Positions 8,653 through 17,604 of a stretch of DNA of 55,955 nt are shown piece after piece. The DNA lies in NCBI GenBank assembly GCA_026398535.1, contig JAPLSQ010000010.1, positions 1 to 55,955 of the forward strand, in the 5' to 3' direction. The translations under genes were made by a program, and so were the position numbers. The notes under the pieces were generated by a model that was given only the letters and a program-made list of their open reading frames with translations, did not search any database and was not told the origin of the DNA. This stretch comes from Candidatus Sumerlaeota bacterium (GTDB lineage: Bacteria; Sumerlaeota; Sumerlaeia; Sumerlaeales; Sumerlaeaceae). Position 1 is the first letter of the stretch; each line of letters opens with the position of its first letter.

Positions 8653-9534
8653 ATGAGCAGCCGTCACGCCGCGCATGAAATCGGTTCACCCTGGCCGGCC
8701 CGTTTCTTTGGGCGGTTGTATGGGGAGATATACCGGGAGCATCTTCTTGCGCCCGCCCAGTCGCGGCGCGAGGCGGCGTTCGCGGCGCGCGTGCTGGGGC
8801 TGCGGGGCCGGCGCGTGCTGGATGTTGCCGCCGGATTCGGACGCCATGCCGTGTTGCTGGCGCAGCGCAACAAGGTCGCCGCGCTTGATCTGAATGCCGC
8901 GTATCTTGCCATGGCTCGGAGAGAATTGAAGGATCCGGCGCGCGGAAATCTGGCGCTGGTTCGCGGCGACATGATGCGGCTGCCTGTCGCGCCGGGAGCT
9001 TTTGACGCTGTCCTGCTGTTGTTCAACAGTTTTGGATATTGCGATGGGCATGGCGGCAGATGTGAGGCGGATGGCGGACATGGAAAAAACACCCGCTGGA
9101 ATGCGCGAACAGATTCGAATTTGGTTGTGCTGACGGAAGCGGCCCGCGTGCTTAAGTCGGGCGGCGCCATGCTTATTGAGCTTCCCAACAGTGCGCCGGT
9201 GATCGAGGCCGTGGCTGCGGCGCCGCGCCGCCGCATGGCGGCCGCCTCGTATCAAATCGAGGAGGAATTCACTTACGATACAAGCTCGTGTGTGCTGTCC
9301 AACCGCACCATCTTTCGAAAGGGAAGCGAGACGGAAACAGCGGGTTACCATCTGCGGCTTTACAAAAGGCGTGAGGCGGAGGCGATATTGCGGGCGGCGG
9401 GGTTCAGCGTGGCGGCGATATACGGCGATTACGCGGGCGGATCGTTTCAAGCGGACGAATCGCCAATGATGCTCATCCACGCGCATCTGTTGAATAGCAA
9501 GAAAGTCGCAACTATGACTTGCGCGGTCCAATGA
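8653..9534 (+). CDS. Class I SAM-dependent methyltransferase
   Basis: The 293-residue protein has the SAM-binding motif I VLDVAAGFGRHAVLLAQ, an acidic end of strand 2 (ALDLN), VRGDMMRLPV as motif II, and FDAVLLLFNSFGY as motif III/IV. A Gly/His-rich insert of about 20 residues after FGYCD is unusual. The substrate is unknown. It is divergent from the molybdenum enzyme gene, with 132 bases between them that include a TTGACA at 8561. The stop lies 23 bases from the converging clpP, so it is monocistronic. Confidence 0.85.
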   Translation: MSSRHAAHEIGSPWPARFFGRLYGEIYREHLLAPAQSRREAAFAARVLGLRGRRVLDVAAGFGRHAVLLAQRNKVAALDLNAAYLAMARRELKDPARGNLALVRGDMMRLPVAPGAFDAVLLLFNSFGYCDGHGGRCEADGGHGKNTRWNARTDSNLVVLTEAARVLKSGGAMLIELPNSAPVIEAVAAAPRRRMAAASYQIEEEFTYDTSSCVLSNRTIFRKGSETETAGYHLRLYKRREAEAILRAAGFSVAAIYGDYAGGSFQADESPMMLIHAHLLNSKKVATMTCAVQ

Positions 9535-9557
9535 AAACTCGGCGCGCTTTTTTTATC

Positions 9558-10190
9558 TCAAACAGGCTGTTCGTCCTTCTTGTCCTTGAGTTCTTTCACG
9601 AATGATTTTGCGTCGTGAATGACCCGGTCGACGAGGCCATACTCCATGGCTTCCTCCGCGGACAGGAAGTAGTCGCGGTCGGTGTCTTTTTCGATGCGGT
9701 CGAATTCCTGGCAGGTGTGTTTAACGAGGATCTGGTTGATCTTGTCCTTGATGCGCAGAATCTCGCGCGCCTGGATGTTGATGTCGACGGCCTGTCCCTG
9801 CACGCCGCCGGTCGGCTGATGGATCATGATGCGCGCGTGCGGCAGGGCGTAGCGTTTGCCCTTTGAGCCGGCCGCCAGCAGAACGGCGCCCATCGACGCC
9901 GCCTGGCCGATGCAAATGGTGCTTATGTCGGGGCGGATGAATTGCATCGTGTCGTAAATGGCCAGCCCCGACGTGACGATCCCGCCCGGCGAATTGATGT
10001 AGAGGTTGATGTCCTTGTCCGGGTCTTCGCTCTGCAGGAAAAGCATCTGGGCAATGACGGCGTTTGCCACCATGTCGTCGATGGGCGAGCCGATGAAAAT
10101 GATGCGGTCCTTGAGCAGACGCGAATAAATGTCATAGGCGCGTTCGCCGCGCTCGTTCTGCTCGATGACATAGGGAATGTAAAATGACAT
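9558..10190 (-). CDS. clpP: ATP-dependent Clp protease proteolytic subunit
   Basis: This serine protease forms the tetradecameric chamber used with ClpX or ClpA. The catalytic triad is visible: Ser99 in GQAASMGA, His124 in MIHQPTGG, and Asp at about 169 in EKDTDRDYF. The ATG at 10190 ([11 protein letters not shown]) gives 210 residues and is preceded by GAGAG; an in-frame start at 10238 would overlap the divergent gene and add a non-family tail. Neither tig nor clpX is beside it, unlike the common tig-clpP-clpX order. Confidence 0.96.
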   Translation of the reverse strand: MSFYIPYVIEQNERGERAYDIYSRLLKDRIIFIGSPIDDMVANAVIAQMLFLQSEDPDKDINLYINSPGGIVTSGLAIYDTMQFIRPDISTICIGQAASMGAVLLAAGSKGKRYALPHARIMIHQPTGGVQGQAVDINIQAREILRIKDKINQILVKHTCQEFDRIEKDTDRDYFLSAEEAMEYGLVDRVIHDAKSFVKELKDKKDEQPV

Positions 10191-10343
10191 GTGAATGGGT
10201 CTCTCTTTCACCGCTCGCTGATATTCAAACAATGGCAATTACTGTGCGCCTTGGAAGCCTATTCGGATGATGGCATGAAAGACGGCGGCGGTGAACACGA
10301 ATCATCATGCGAAGTAGAGTCTGCCAAAGGAAATCGCGCGCAA

Positions 10344-11132
10344 ATGCCGGACAATTTCGAGGAGCGCCTGCTGGCGCAGTGTCATCTGTGCGATCATTGG
10401 CTGGACGCGGCGGAACGCGGCGCGGAAGCGTTCGCGGACATGGAAATATGGATGTGCGGGCTGGGGAGTGATCCGGAGGAGGATTTTGTCAACGCGTGCG
10501 CGGCACTGATGTCTGAAGATGAGCGCGCGCTCGCGGCGCGATTCCGCTCGCGGCGCAACCGCAACTTGTTCATATGGCAGCGCGCAATTCGGCGTGTCGT
10601 TCTGTCGCGCCGCATCGGAACACCCGCCGGCTGTTTGCAATTTGCGGAGAACCCGAATGGGAAACCGTTTCTCATGGAGAAGGGCGCGCCTTCGCCGTGG
10701 CGTTTCAGCGTTTCACACAAGGATGACATTCTGTTGATCGCCATGAGCGATCGCCGCGAAGCGGGAGTTGACATTGAGAGCGTGAAGGAAGGCATGGAGA
10801 CGAACATGCTCATGCGCGCGGGCTGCAACGCCACCGAGCGCGCGGCGCTCATGCAGCTTCCGCGGTCTCAGCGCGCGCGCGCGTTCCTCCAGATATGGAC
10901 GCGCAAGGAGGCCTGCATCAAGGCGCTGGGCGCGGGCGCGGACGCGATGAGCGGCTTGCCCGATCTTCATGGCGCGACCGGCGATGGGCAAGACTGTCGC
11001 CGCGCGATTTGGCACATGGGTCGTGAGCTGTGTGTGTTTGATATCGACGTCGGCCCGCGATTTGCCGCGTCACTGGCCTGTGGCGCCGCCCGTGTCACGG
11101 CACGATCTGGGTGCCGATGCCCTGGTCGGTGA
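10344..11132 (+). CDS. 4'-phosphopantetheinyl transferase, Sfp type
   Basis: The enzyme moves phosphopantetheine from coenzyme A onto a serine of carrier proteins. The Sfp signatures are present: FSVSHKDD, then AGVDIESV with the Mg-binding Asp and Glu, then IWTRKEACIKALGAG. With the ATG at 10344 the protein has 262 residues; starts at 10191 or 10440 are possible because the family domain begins near EIWMCGLGSD. No carrier protein, polyketide or peptide synthetase lies nearby, so it may serve fatty-acid ACP. Its last 38 bases overlap the converging argB. Confidence 0.85.
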   Translation: MPDNFEERLLAQCHLCDHWLDAAERGAEAFADMEIWMCGLGSDPEEDFVNACAALMSEDERALAARFRSRRNRNLFIWQRAIRRVVLSRRIGTPAGCLQFAENPNGKPFLMEKGAPSPWRFSVSHKDDILLIAMSDRREAGVDIESVKEGMETNMLMRAGCNATERAALMQLPRSQRARAFLQIWTRKEACIKALGAGADAMSGLPDLHGATGDGQDCRRAIWHMGRELCVFDIDVGPRFAASLACGAARVTARSGCRCPGR

Positions 11133-12012
11133 AGATTTCAAGCAGGAGCGAGTGAGGGATGCGGCCGTCAAGGATGTGGGTTTTTTTGACGCCTGCTTCA
11201 ATGGCCTCAATGCATGCGCGGACTTTGGGGATCATGCCGCCGTCGATAACGCCCTGATCGATGAATTGCCCGCACTTTTTAGCGCGGATGGAGTGAATGA
11301 CTGATTTGGGGTCGTTCTGGTCGCGCATGATGCCGGAGACGTCCGTGAGCAGGATGAATTTGTCGGCCTTGAGCTCCGTGGCTATTTCGGCGGCCACGGT
11401 GTCGGCGTTGATGTTATACGTTTGTCCGGCCTCGTCGACGCCGATGGGGGAAATCACGGGGATGATGTGGTGTTGCATGAAGATTCGGATGATGGACGTA
11501 TCGATTCGCTGGACATCGCCGACAAATCCGATGTCCACCTGTGGGCCGTCTTTGCTTTCCTGGTGGAAGAGCTTGTGCGAGAGGATGAGCCCCATGTCCT
11601 TGCCGCTCAGGCCGCATGCGTGCACGCCCGCCTGGTTGAGCATGAGCGTGATCTCGCTGCTGATTTTGCCGGCGAGCACCATCTCGGCAACTTCGAGCGT
11701 CTCGGTGTCGGTCACGCGCTGGCCAGCCACAAAGGATGGTTTGAGTCCCAGCTTTTTCATGTGGGCGGTGATTTCTGGGCCGCCGCCGTGCACAATGACC
11801 GGATTCATGCCCACGATGGACATGAGGGCGATGTCGCGGATGATGTGCGTCTTGAGCACGGGATCGGTCATCGCGTGACCGCCATATTTGATGACGATTG
11901 TCGCGCCGCGGAATTGCCGGATGTAGGGCAGCGCCTCAACGAGAATCTGCGAGCGCTCGATGAGCTTCTCAATCGGCATCGAGCGAAGATCTGGCGTGTT
12001 GTCGATTGTCAT
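11095..12012 (-). CDS. argB: Acetylglutamate kinase
   Basis: This enzyme phosphorylates N-acetylglutamate in the second step of arginine synthesis. The motifs are IVIKYGGHAM at the start of the kinase core, VIVHGGGPEI, and VAGQRVTDTETLEV, with the nucleotide part LTDVSGIMRD near the end. The N-terminal stretch before the core (IEKLIERSQILVEALPYIRQF) matches the extra helix of the hexameric, arginine-inhibited form, so feedback control by arginine is likely. No other arg genes are adjacent. It overlaps the converging transferase gene by 38 bases at the 3' end. Confidence 0.96.
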   Translation of the reverse strand: MTIDNTPDLRSMPIEKLIERSQILVEALPYIRQFRGATIVIKYGGHAMTDPVLKTHIIRDIALMSIVGMNPVIVHGGGPEITAHMKKLGLKPSFVAGQRVTDTETLEVAEMVLAGKISSEITLMLNQAGVHACGLSGKDMGLILSHKLFHQESKDGPQVDIGFVGDVQRIDTSIIRIFMQHHIIPVISPIGVDEAGQTYNINADTVAAEIATELKADKFILLTDVSGIMRDQNDPKSVIHSIRAKKCGQFIDQGVIDGGMIPKVRACIEAIEAGVKKTHILDGRIPHSLLLEIFTDQGIGTQIVP

Positions 12013-12134
12013 GTAGCGTGTTTAATTATGAGCCGGCGGAAATTCAATCAATTTGGCAAATTGTGGGAGATAAAAAGGTCTGATGTGAATCGTTGTTGCC
12101 CTCACGCGCGCGCCAGCCGGATGATGGGAAAGTG

Positions 12135-13532
12135 ATGACTGAGAAAGGGCCGTCATTGTCGCGCATCGTGGCGTTCCATACTCTGATGGATGTGGAGCAA
12201 AACGCCTCACAGGGCAGCGCGGAACGGCTGGATTATTGGATCAGGCGCATGGACGCCAGCGAGAAGGACGCGCGGCTTGCGAGCGCGCTTGTCTATGGCG
12301 TGTTGCGCAACAAACTTTTTCTTGATTTCCAGTATGCGCCGCACTTGCGCGCGGCTCCTTCGCGTTTGTCGCGCGCGTCGCGCGTGCTGTTGCGCATGGC
12401 CGCGGCGCAGAAATTTTTATTTACGCGCCTGCCCGCGCACGCTGTTGCGAATGAAAGCGTGGAACTGGCGCGGCGCGATGCTGGGATGCGCGAACGCGGG
12501 ACACGATTCATCAACGCGATTGTGCGGCGCATTTTGTCTGCCGCGGAGCCGCGGCTGCCTGATCCGGCTGATCGTGATGAACGGATGTCGGTGGAATATT
12601 CAATACCGCGCTGGCTTCTCGGTCTCATGATGAACAAATTCGGCGCGGAGCTGACGGGGAATCTGCTGGCGGCGCAGAATGGCGAACCACCGGCTGCGTT
12701 GCGCGCGAACGCGCTTCGCGGCGCCGCCGCGCAACTGGCGCGGGAACTGGCCTCGCTGGGCATCGCCGCGCGGGCGGGCGAGCTGGCGCCGCAGGCGCTT
12801 GTGCTTGAACACACCGGTATGCTTGGCGCGGCGCTTGCCACGCCGTTGTTCGCCGCAGGCCGTTTCTATGTGCAGGATGAGGCCAGCCAGCTTGTCAGCC
12901 ATATCGCGTGTCCGCGCGAAGGGGAGAGAATTCTTGACATGTGCGCCGCGCCAGGCGGCAAGACGACTCATCTTGCCGAGCTTTCGGGCGGACGGGCGCT
13001 GATCACCGCGACTGACGCGTCCCCGGCGCGGCTCGGTCTGCTGCGTGACAACGTGGAGCGTCTGGGCACGCCAGGCATCGAAGTGATGACGATGGAGGAT
13101 GCGCTGGCGCGCGCGCGCAGCGGCGGCTTGTATGATCTTGTGCTTGCCGATGCGCCATGTTCAGGACTCGGCACGATCCGTCGGCATCCGGAAATCCGTT
13201 ATCGCCGGTCAATGGAATCGGTCAAACGATGCGCCTCTGAACAGCTTCAACTATTGCGGGCGGCCGTGAGCGTCCTCGCCCCAGGCGGGCGAATCGTCTA
13301 CAGCACATGCACGGTGTCGGACGAAGAAAACGCGGCTGTTATTAAAGAATTTCTTGGCGAACACACTGCGTTAGAAATCGATCTTCGCCCGCGGACGCTC
13401 GCCGCAATCAATGCGCTGCGCTGCGGCGACGGTTTCTTCAGGACATGGCCGCGGTTTCCGCGGATGGACGGATTTGAATCGGTCATACTGCGCGTCGCGC
13501 CCCGTCTTACGGCCTCTTTACATCAGGTCTGA
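12135..13532 (+). CDS. rsmB: 16S rRNA m5C967 methyltransferase
   Basis: The 465-residue protein has an N-terminal NusB-like helical domain (about residues 10-140) and a C-terminal RsmB/NOP2 methyltransferase domain. SAM binding is shown by DMCAAPGGKTTHLAEL. The two cysteines used in m5C chemistry lie in DAPCSGLG and YSTCTV. The ATG at 12135 follows a GGGAA purine stretch and fits the family; the frame remains open to 12093. It is followed after 19 bases by tgt, giving a short RNA-modification operon. Confidence 0.94.
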   Translation: MTEKGPSLSRIVAFHTLMDVEQNASQGSAERLDYWIRRMDASEKDARLASALVYGVLRNKLFLDFQYAPHLRAAPSRLSRASRVLLRMAAAQKFLFTRLPAHAVANESVELARRDAGMRERGTRFINAIVRRILSAAEPRLPDPADRDERMSVEYSIPRWLLGLMMNKFGAELTGNLLAAQNGEPPAALRANALRGAAAQLARELASLGIAARAGELAPQALVLEHTGMLGAALATPLFAAGRFYVQDEASQLVSHIACPREGERILDMCAAPGGKTTHLAELSGGRALITATDASPARLGLLRDNVERLGTPGIEVMTMEDALARARSGGLYDLVLADAPCSGLGTIRRHPEIRYRRSMESVKRCASEQLQLLRAAVSVLAPGGRIVYSTCTVSDEENAAVIKEFLGEHTALEIDLRPRTLAAINALRCGDGFFRTWPRFPRMDGFESVILRVAPRLTASLHQV

Positions 13533-13551
13533 CGGTGTGATTGGTGGATTC

Positions 13552-14688
13552 ATGAGTTTGACATTTACCATCACATGTGAGCGCGCGGGCATGAGCGCGC
13601 GGACGGGCTTGCTGGAGACCCCTCACGGCGCGATTGAAACGCCGGTGTTCATGCCAGTGGGCACGAAAGCCACGGTGAAAGCGATGACGCCGGAGGAGGT
13701 TGAGCGGCTTGGCGCGCGGATCATTCTGGCAAACACATTTCATCTGCTGTTGCGCCCCGGCGATGAAATTATCCGCGGACTCGGCGGTCTGCATCGCTTC
13801 ATGAACTGGCCGCGCCCCATTCTCACGGACAGCGGCGGATTCCAGGTGTTTTCACTGGCGAAGCTGCGCAAGCTCACTGAAGAGGGCGTGGAGTTTCGCT
13901 CGCCGCTCGACGGTTCGGCTGTTTTTCTTTCGCCGGAGAATGCCATGCGCATTCAGGAAAATCTCGGCGCCGACATTATCATGTGCTTTGATGAATGCAC
14001 GCCCTGGCCCGCAGACTTCGGGCAGGCGATGGAGTCGGCCGAGTTGACGGCGCGATGGGCCGCGCGGTGCAAAGCGGCGCATCAGCGCGCGGACCAGTCG
14101 CTCTTCGGCATCGTTCAGGGCGGTGTGCATCCGCAACCGCGCGAGTGGAGCGCGCGCGCAACGACGGACATCGGTTTCGACGGTTATGCGATTGGCGGAT
14201 TGAGTGTTGGCGAACCCAAGTACGACATGATCGCGATGTTGTCGGTGATGGATCGCGAACTTCCGCGAACACAGCCGCGCTATCTGATGGGTGTCGGCAC
14301 ACCGGTTGATTTTGTCATCGGTGTGGAAAATGGCATCGACATGTTCGACTGCGTGCTTCCCACACGCACGGCGCGGACGGCGCGTCTTTACACAAACGAG
14401 GGATTGCTCAACATGCGCAATGCGGAGCATGCCGCCAACCCCGCGCCGCCAAGCTCATCGTGCGAGTGTTATGTCTGCCGCAATTACAGCAGAGCCTATC
14501 TGCGCCACCTCTACATGGCGAACGAAATTCTCGCGCCGCGGCTGGGAACATGGCACAATCTGCATTTCTTTCTCAGCCTGATGGAGAACATTCGTTCCGC
14601 GATCCGCGACAACACACTGTCCGGCCTCAAACAACGAGTGATGATGGTTTACGGTCAGAAGGAATTTGCGGGGGATCAGAGGGACTGA
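13552..14688 (+). CDS. tgt: Queuine tRNA-ribosyltransferase (tRNA-guanine transglycosylase)
   Basis: The enzyme swaps guanine 34 of GUN-anticodon tRNAs for preQ1 in the queuosine pathway. The 378 residues show the catalytic base Asp in LTDSGGFQVFSL, the nucleophile Asp in MFDCVLPTRTARTA, and the zinc site CECYVC with a distal His in GTWHNLHF. The window's tRNA-Asp (GUC) is a natural substrate. The start at 13552 (MSLTFTITCERAG) replaces a longer open frame from 13411 that overlaps rsmB. GGTGG lies just upstream. queA is not nearby. Confidence 0.96.
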   Translation: MSLTFTITCERAGMSARTGLLETPHGAIETPVFMPVGTKATVKAMTPEEVERLGARIILANTFHLLLRPGDEIIRGLGGLHRFMNWPRPILTDSGGFQVFSLAKLRKLTEEGVEFRSPLDGSAVFLSPENAMRIQENLGADIIMCFDECTPWPADFGQAMESAELTARWAARCKAAHQRADQSLFGIVQGGVHPQPREWSARATTDIGFDGYAIGGLSVGEPKYDMIAMLSVMDRELPRTQPRYLMGVGTPVDFVIGVENGIDMFDCVLPTRTARTARLYTNEGLLNMRNAEHAANPAPPSSSCECYVCRNYSRAYLRHLYMANEILAPRLGTWHNLHFFLSLMENIRSAIRDNTLSGLKQRVMMVYGQKEFAGDQRD

Positions 14689-14954
14689 TCTTTGTGTCTT
14701 GGTGTTTTCGGTTACACCTGATCAATCTTACGACACGACGGATTTCACGGATGATCACGGGTCTTTTTTCCCCCGCCAAGATTGCAAAGAATCATATTTT
14801 CTGTCAATCCATTGCCTGTTCGCGTGATACCATGAAGGTCTGAATTTGTTGCCAGCATATGTCATTTTGCATTGTTGCGCGCCCCAAAACAGGTTGAACG
14901 CAAAATAATCTCTGTGAGCAAACGCATTCAAGTCATTTATATTCAACCATCCAT
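14689..14954. other. Gene-free spacer after tgt
   Basis: No supportable gene is seen between tgt and the terminator. The composition is more AT-rich and less codon-like than the flanks. An open frame at 14755-14946 on the minus strand has no recognisable similarity, ribosome site or signal, and is left out. Confidence 0.5.
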
Positions 14955-14992
14955 ACGCACGATAAAATATTTTTGTTTTCGTGCGTTTTTTT
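14955..14992 (+). terminator. Intrinsic terminator upstream of the division cluster
   Basis: ACGCACGA (14955-14962) pairs perfectly with TCGTGCGT (14979-14986) across a 16-base AT-rich loop and is followed directly by a run of T bases. It ends plus-strand transcription from tgt and insulates mraZ. Confidence 0.85.
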
Positions 14993-14993
14993 A

Positions 14994-15021
14994 TTGCGGG
15001 GCTCAGAAAACAGTATATAAG
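14994..15021 (+). promoter_or_regulatory. Candidate mraZ promoter
   Basis: TTGCGG (14994-14999) and TATAAG (15016-15021) are spaced by 16 bases, directly downstream of the terminator and about 40 bases before mraZ. The -10 box matches five of six positions and the -35 box three to four. I saw no TGGG-type repeats of the kind MraZ binds in other bacteria. Confidence 0.45.
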
Positions 15022-15062
15022 AGAGCCATATTATGGTGAAACAAACCAAATAAAGCCAAAAC

Positions 15063-15638
15063 ATGGGGATCATGGAAAGCGAAGCGCCAAATATCAATCC
15101 CGAAATAATCAACTTCGGGTTTACCGGTGGCGAGATTGTTCGTCTCGACAGCGCTCTGCGTGTTGTGATTCCCGCGGTTTACAAGGAGGTTTTGGAAAAG
15201 TATTACCAGCCGAACTCGGCTGAGGTCGTATGCGTGCTTGGATCGGGAATCGTTCGGGTTCTGCCAGCGCAGGTCTTTCAGGCAGAAGCTGCGCGGCTCA
15301 TGGCCCTCCCTGCGCTGAATCCGAACGCGAAGAAATTGCGGCAGTTCTTTTTCGGCAATATGAAGAAATGCCCGCTCGATGCCCAGAACCGCATACGGCT
15401 CAGTGAGAATCTTGTGAAGTATGGCAAGTTGTTGCCCGACTCGGGTTCGGATGATACGAAGCCCGGCAAGAAGCCGTCGGGGTCCGTGAATGTGGCGGTT
15501 GTTGGTCAGCACAACGAGGTGCAGATTTGGAACATCGACAGGTGGAACCAGTTCAACGCCACAATGAGCGACAATTATGACGAGCTTCTGGAAATTGTTT
15601 CACCGAGTGTGAACATGGTTTCGGTTCAGGCAGTGTGA
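15063..15638 (+). CDS. mraZ: MraZ, transcriptional regulator of the division cluster
   Basis: MraZ is a ring-forming DNA-binding protein made of two SpoVT/AbrB-like halves, and it usually represses its own operon. Both half-motifs are visible: LDSALRVVIPAVYKE near residue 29 and LDAQNRIRLSENLVKYG near residue 107. At 191 residues it is longer than the usual ~145; a basic, Gly/Ser insert (DDTKPGKKPSGS) follows the second motif, and the C-terminal tail is extended. An ATG at 15072 with GGGGAT before it is an alternative start. The stop overlaps the GTG start of rsmH by three bases, implying coupled translation. Confidence 0.88.
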   Translation: MGIMESEAPNINPEIINFGFTGGEIVRLDSALRVVIPAVYKEVLEKYYQPNSAEVVCVLGSGIVRVLPAQVFQAEAARLMALPALNPNAKKLRQFFFGNMKKCPLDAQNRIRLSENLVKYGKLLPDSGSDDTKPGKKPSGSVNVAVVGQHNEVQIWNIDRWNQFNATMSDNYDELLEIVSPSVNMVSVQAV

Positions 15639-16618
15639 TTCACCGGCCTGTTCTTCTTGAGCTGTCGGTTGAGGCGATGGCGCTGGAAGCCGGGATGGTC
15701 GTAGTGGATGGAACGGTTGGCGCCGCAGGGCATGCCAGGGCGTTTCTCCAGAAGGTGTTACCAGGCGGATTTCTCCTGGGTTTTGACAGAGACCCGCAGG
15801 TTGCTGAACTTGCGGCGCGGGAGCTGGTAAGCGCAGGTTTCACCCGCGGAAAGCATTTTGAAATCGAGGTGCGGCGGTTCTCACAGGTTGACGAGGCGCT
15901 GGCCTGCCGCCGCCCCCCCGATTTCGACCGTCTCTTTCTCGACTTGGGCGTTTGCAGTCTCCACCTCGATGTGGCAGAGCGCGGTTTCAGCCTCAAGCGT
16001 GACGCCCCGCTCGACATGCGGATGAATCCGCAGGAGCAGGGCAGCCGCAGCGCGGCGGAGATTGTGAATGGCGAATCCGAGGCAGGGCTGGCGCGGATTT
16101 TCGCGGAGTATGGCGAAGAGCGCTATGCCCGGCAGGTGGCGCGGGCGATTGTCCGGGCGCGTGCCCGGCAACCAGTGCGCGCCACGCTGGAATTGCGTGA
16201 AATCGTGGCGCGGTCCATCCCGAGGAGGGCATGGCCGCCGAGGATTGATCCCGCCACAAGGGTGTTCCAGGCCCTGCGGATGAAGGCGAACCGCGAACTG
16301 GAGGAGCTCGATGAGATTCTCGGCAAGTTGCCCGGTCACATGAAGCCGGGATCGCGGGCCGGAATTATCAGCTTCGAATCTTTGACAGACAGGAGGATCA
16401 AGCGGGCGTTCCGCGCGATGGCCCAAGGCTGTGTATGCCCCCCCGAGCAGCCTGTGTGCACATGCGGGCGTAAACCGCAGTTCAAACTGGTGAATTCGCG
16501 CGTCATCAGCGCCGGACCGGATGAAATCGGCGTGAATCCGAGAGCGCGAAGCGCAAAGTTGCGCGTCGTTGAAAGGTTGCAGGAGTCGAGCAAAGCGGAA
16601 GCAGCAGCAGGAGGCTGA
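15635..16618 (+). CDS. rsmH: 16S rRNA m4C1402 methyltransferase
   Basis: RsmH (MraW) methylates N4 of C1402 in 16S rRNA. The SAM-binding motif is DGTVGAAGHA, a variant of the usual DxTxGxGGHS. Other conserved parts are FLDLGVCSLHLD, the RGFS(F)x-DAPLDMRM segment, and near the end GCVCPPEQPVCTCG, the cysteine-rich signature. The start is a GTG at 15635, within the last codons of mraZ. The length of 327 residues is typical. The tail after KPQFKLVNSRVI extends into a basic, Ala-rich end. Confidence 0.95.
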   Translation: MIHRPVLLELSVEAMALEAGMVVVDGTVGAAGHARAFLQKVLPGGFLLGFDRDPQVAELAARELVSAGFTRGKHFEIEVRRFSQVDEALACRRPPDFDRLFLDLGVCSLHLDVAERGFSLKRDAPLDMRMNPQEQGSRSAAEIVNGESEAGLARIFAEYGEERYARQVARAIVRARARQPVRATLELREIVARSIPRRAWPPRIDPATRVFQALRMKANRELEELDEILGKLPGHMKPGSRAGIISFESLTDRRIKRAFRAMAQGCVCPPEQPVCTCGRKPQFKLVNSRVISAGPDEIGVNPRARSAKLRVVERLQESSKAEAAAGG

Positions 16619-17181
16619 TGCCCTTCGAGGGGCATCGCTTCAGAATCACGGAAAGGTTAGGAATACGGTTGATGGCTCGAAAGGCGTCTCTCCCGAAATT
16701 GAATCAGTGTTCGTCGCCCGCCCCGCAGCGTGTGTCGCTGACAGAGTGCAGAGTGATTGAGGCGCTGTTTGCGTTCTTTGTCATCGCGGTGCTGGGCCTT
16801 GCGCACATTCAGCTCAAGTTCTACATATGTGATTTAAAGATGCAACATGGGCGCCTGCAGGAGCAGCGGGGCAAGCTGGACCAGGAACTTGCGTTCATGG
16901 GCACAACCAACGAAACTCTGTGCGATTCAGACAGGTTGCGCACGATCGGGCTTCACGAGCTGAGCCTTGAGCAATGTGATCCAAAAACCCAGGTTGTGGC
17001 GGTTGTTCCGGACACATTGAGGCAGAAATATGAGTCGCGGTCGTTGCCGGCAAATGCCAACCGCGCGGGAATGGATCTTGCCGTTGCGGGAGGCCGTGGC
17101 CAGGGTGGCGACTCGATCCAGCAGTTTTTCCTCTCGCTGGCGGACATGAACAAGGCGTACGCTGGAGGCAAGGAGCAATAA
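16618..17181 (+). CDS. ftsL: FtsL-like division membrane protein
   Basis: The position between rsmH and ftsI is that of ftsL. The 187-residue protein has a basic cytoplasmic segment (about 1-40), one membrane helix (IEALFAFFVIAVLGLAHI, about 47-64), then a coiled-coil-prone stretch (LKMQHGRLQEQRGKLDQEL) followed by LRTIGLHELSLEQCDP, which resembles the FtsL/DivIC pattern 'A.. LGM'. The sequence of FtsL is poorly conserved, so the call relies on topology and location. The ATG shares one base with the rsmH stop (TGATG) and has AGGAGG six bases away. The 60-residue tail past the coiled coil is longer than usual. Confidence 0.72.
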   Translation: MPFEGHRFRITERLGIRLMARKASLPKLNQCSSPAPQRVSLTECRVIEALFAFFVIAVLGLAHIQLKFYICDLKMQHGRLQEQRGKLDQELAFMGTTNETLCDSDRLRTIGLHELSLEQCDPKTQVVAVVPDTLRQKYESRSLPANANRAGMDLAVAGGRGQGGDSIQQFFLSLADMNKAYAGGKEQ

Positions 17182-17604
17182 AGAATTGTCCGGAGCGCGC
17201 GCCAAGCCAGAGCGCGGCGCACGACCGGCACGCAGAAACATGGATGAATCAGTTTGATAGGAGAAAAGTATAGGAGAAAAGTTTTGACCAGACCGGCGGC
17301 TAAGGCAGTCCGTTCAAGTGGAAGCTGACAGCAGCAGATATACGCAGCACCGTTCCCCGTTCTTGTTCCCGTTGATGCATATGCCCCAAAGAGCCCCCGT
17401 TAAAACATAAGAAGGCGAAGTCGCCGCTTCGCCCTCTTCGCGACAGCTCTCGTTCCTGTTGAAACCGCGGATGCTCAGGTTAGATGGCCCGGAGATCCAG
17501 TTTGCTGCCGGTTTGGTCAATTATATTTTAAAACAAATGATTTCATGGTGGGGCTGTGCGGTAGAGTCAAATAAAAAATACGCACCCGCTGACCTTGGAA
17601 AAAG
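17182..17604. other. 423-base gap inside the division cluster
   Basis: No gene is supported here. It contains a tandem direct repeat ATAGGAGAAAAGT (17264-17289 region), a perfect 7-base hairpin GGCGAAG/CTTCGCC (17414-17420 with 17427-17433), and an AT-rich stretch (about 17520-17550) just before ftsI that could hold a promoter. I cannot assign a function. Confidence 0.45.

Noticed and set aside
14755..14946. 63-codon minus-strand frame in the tgt-mraZ spacer
   Set aside because: No ribosome site, no similarity I can recognise, and low codon-like character.
17314..17520. 68-codon minus-strand frame in the ftsL-ftsI gap
   Set aside because: Opposite to the operon, no recognisable motif or start signal.
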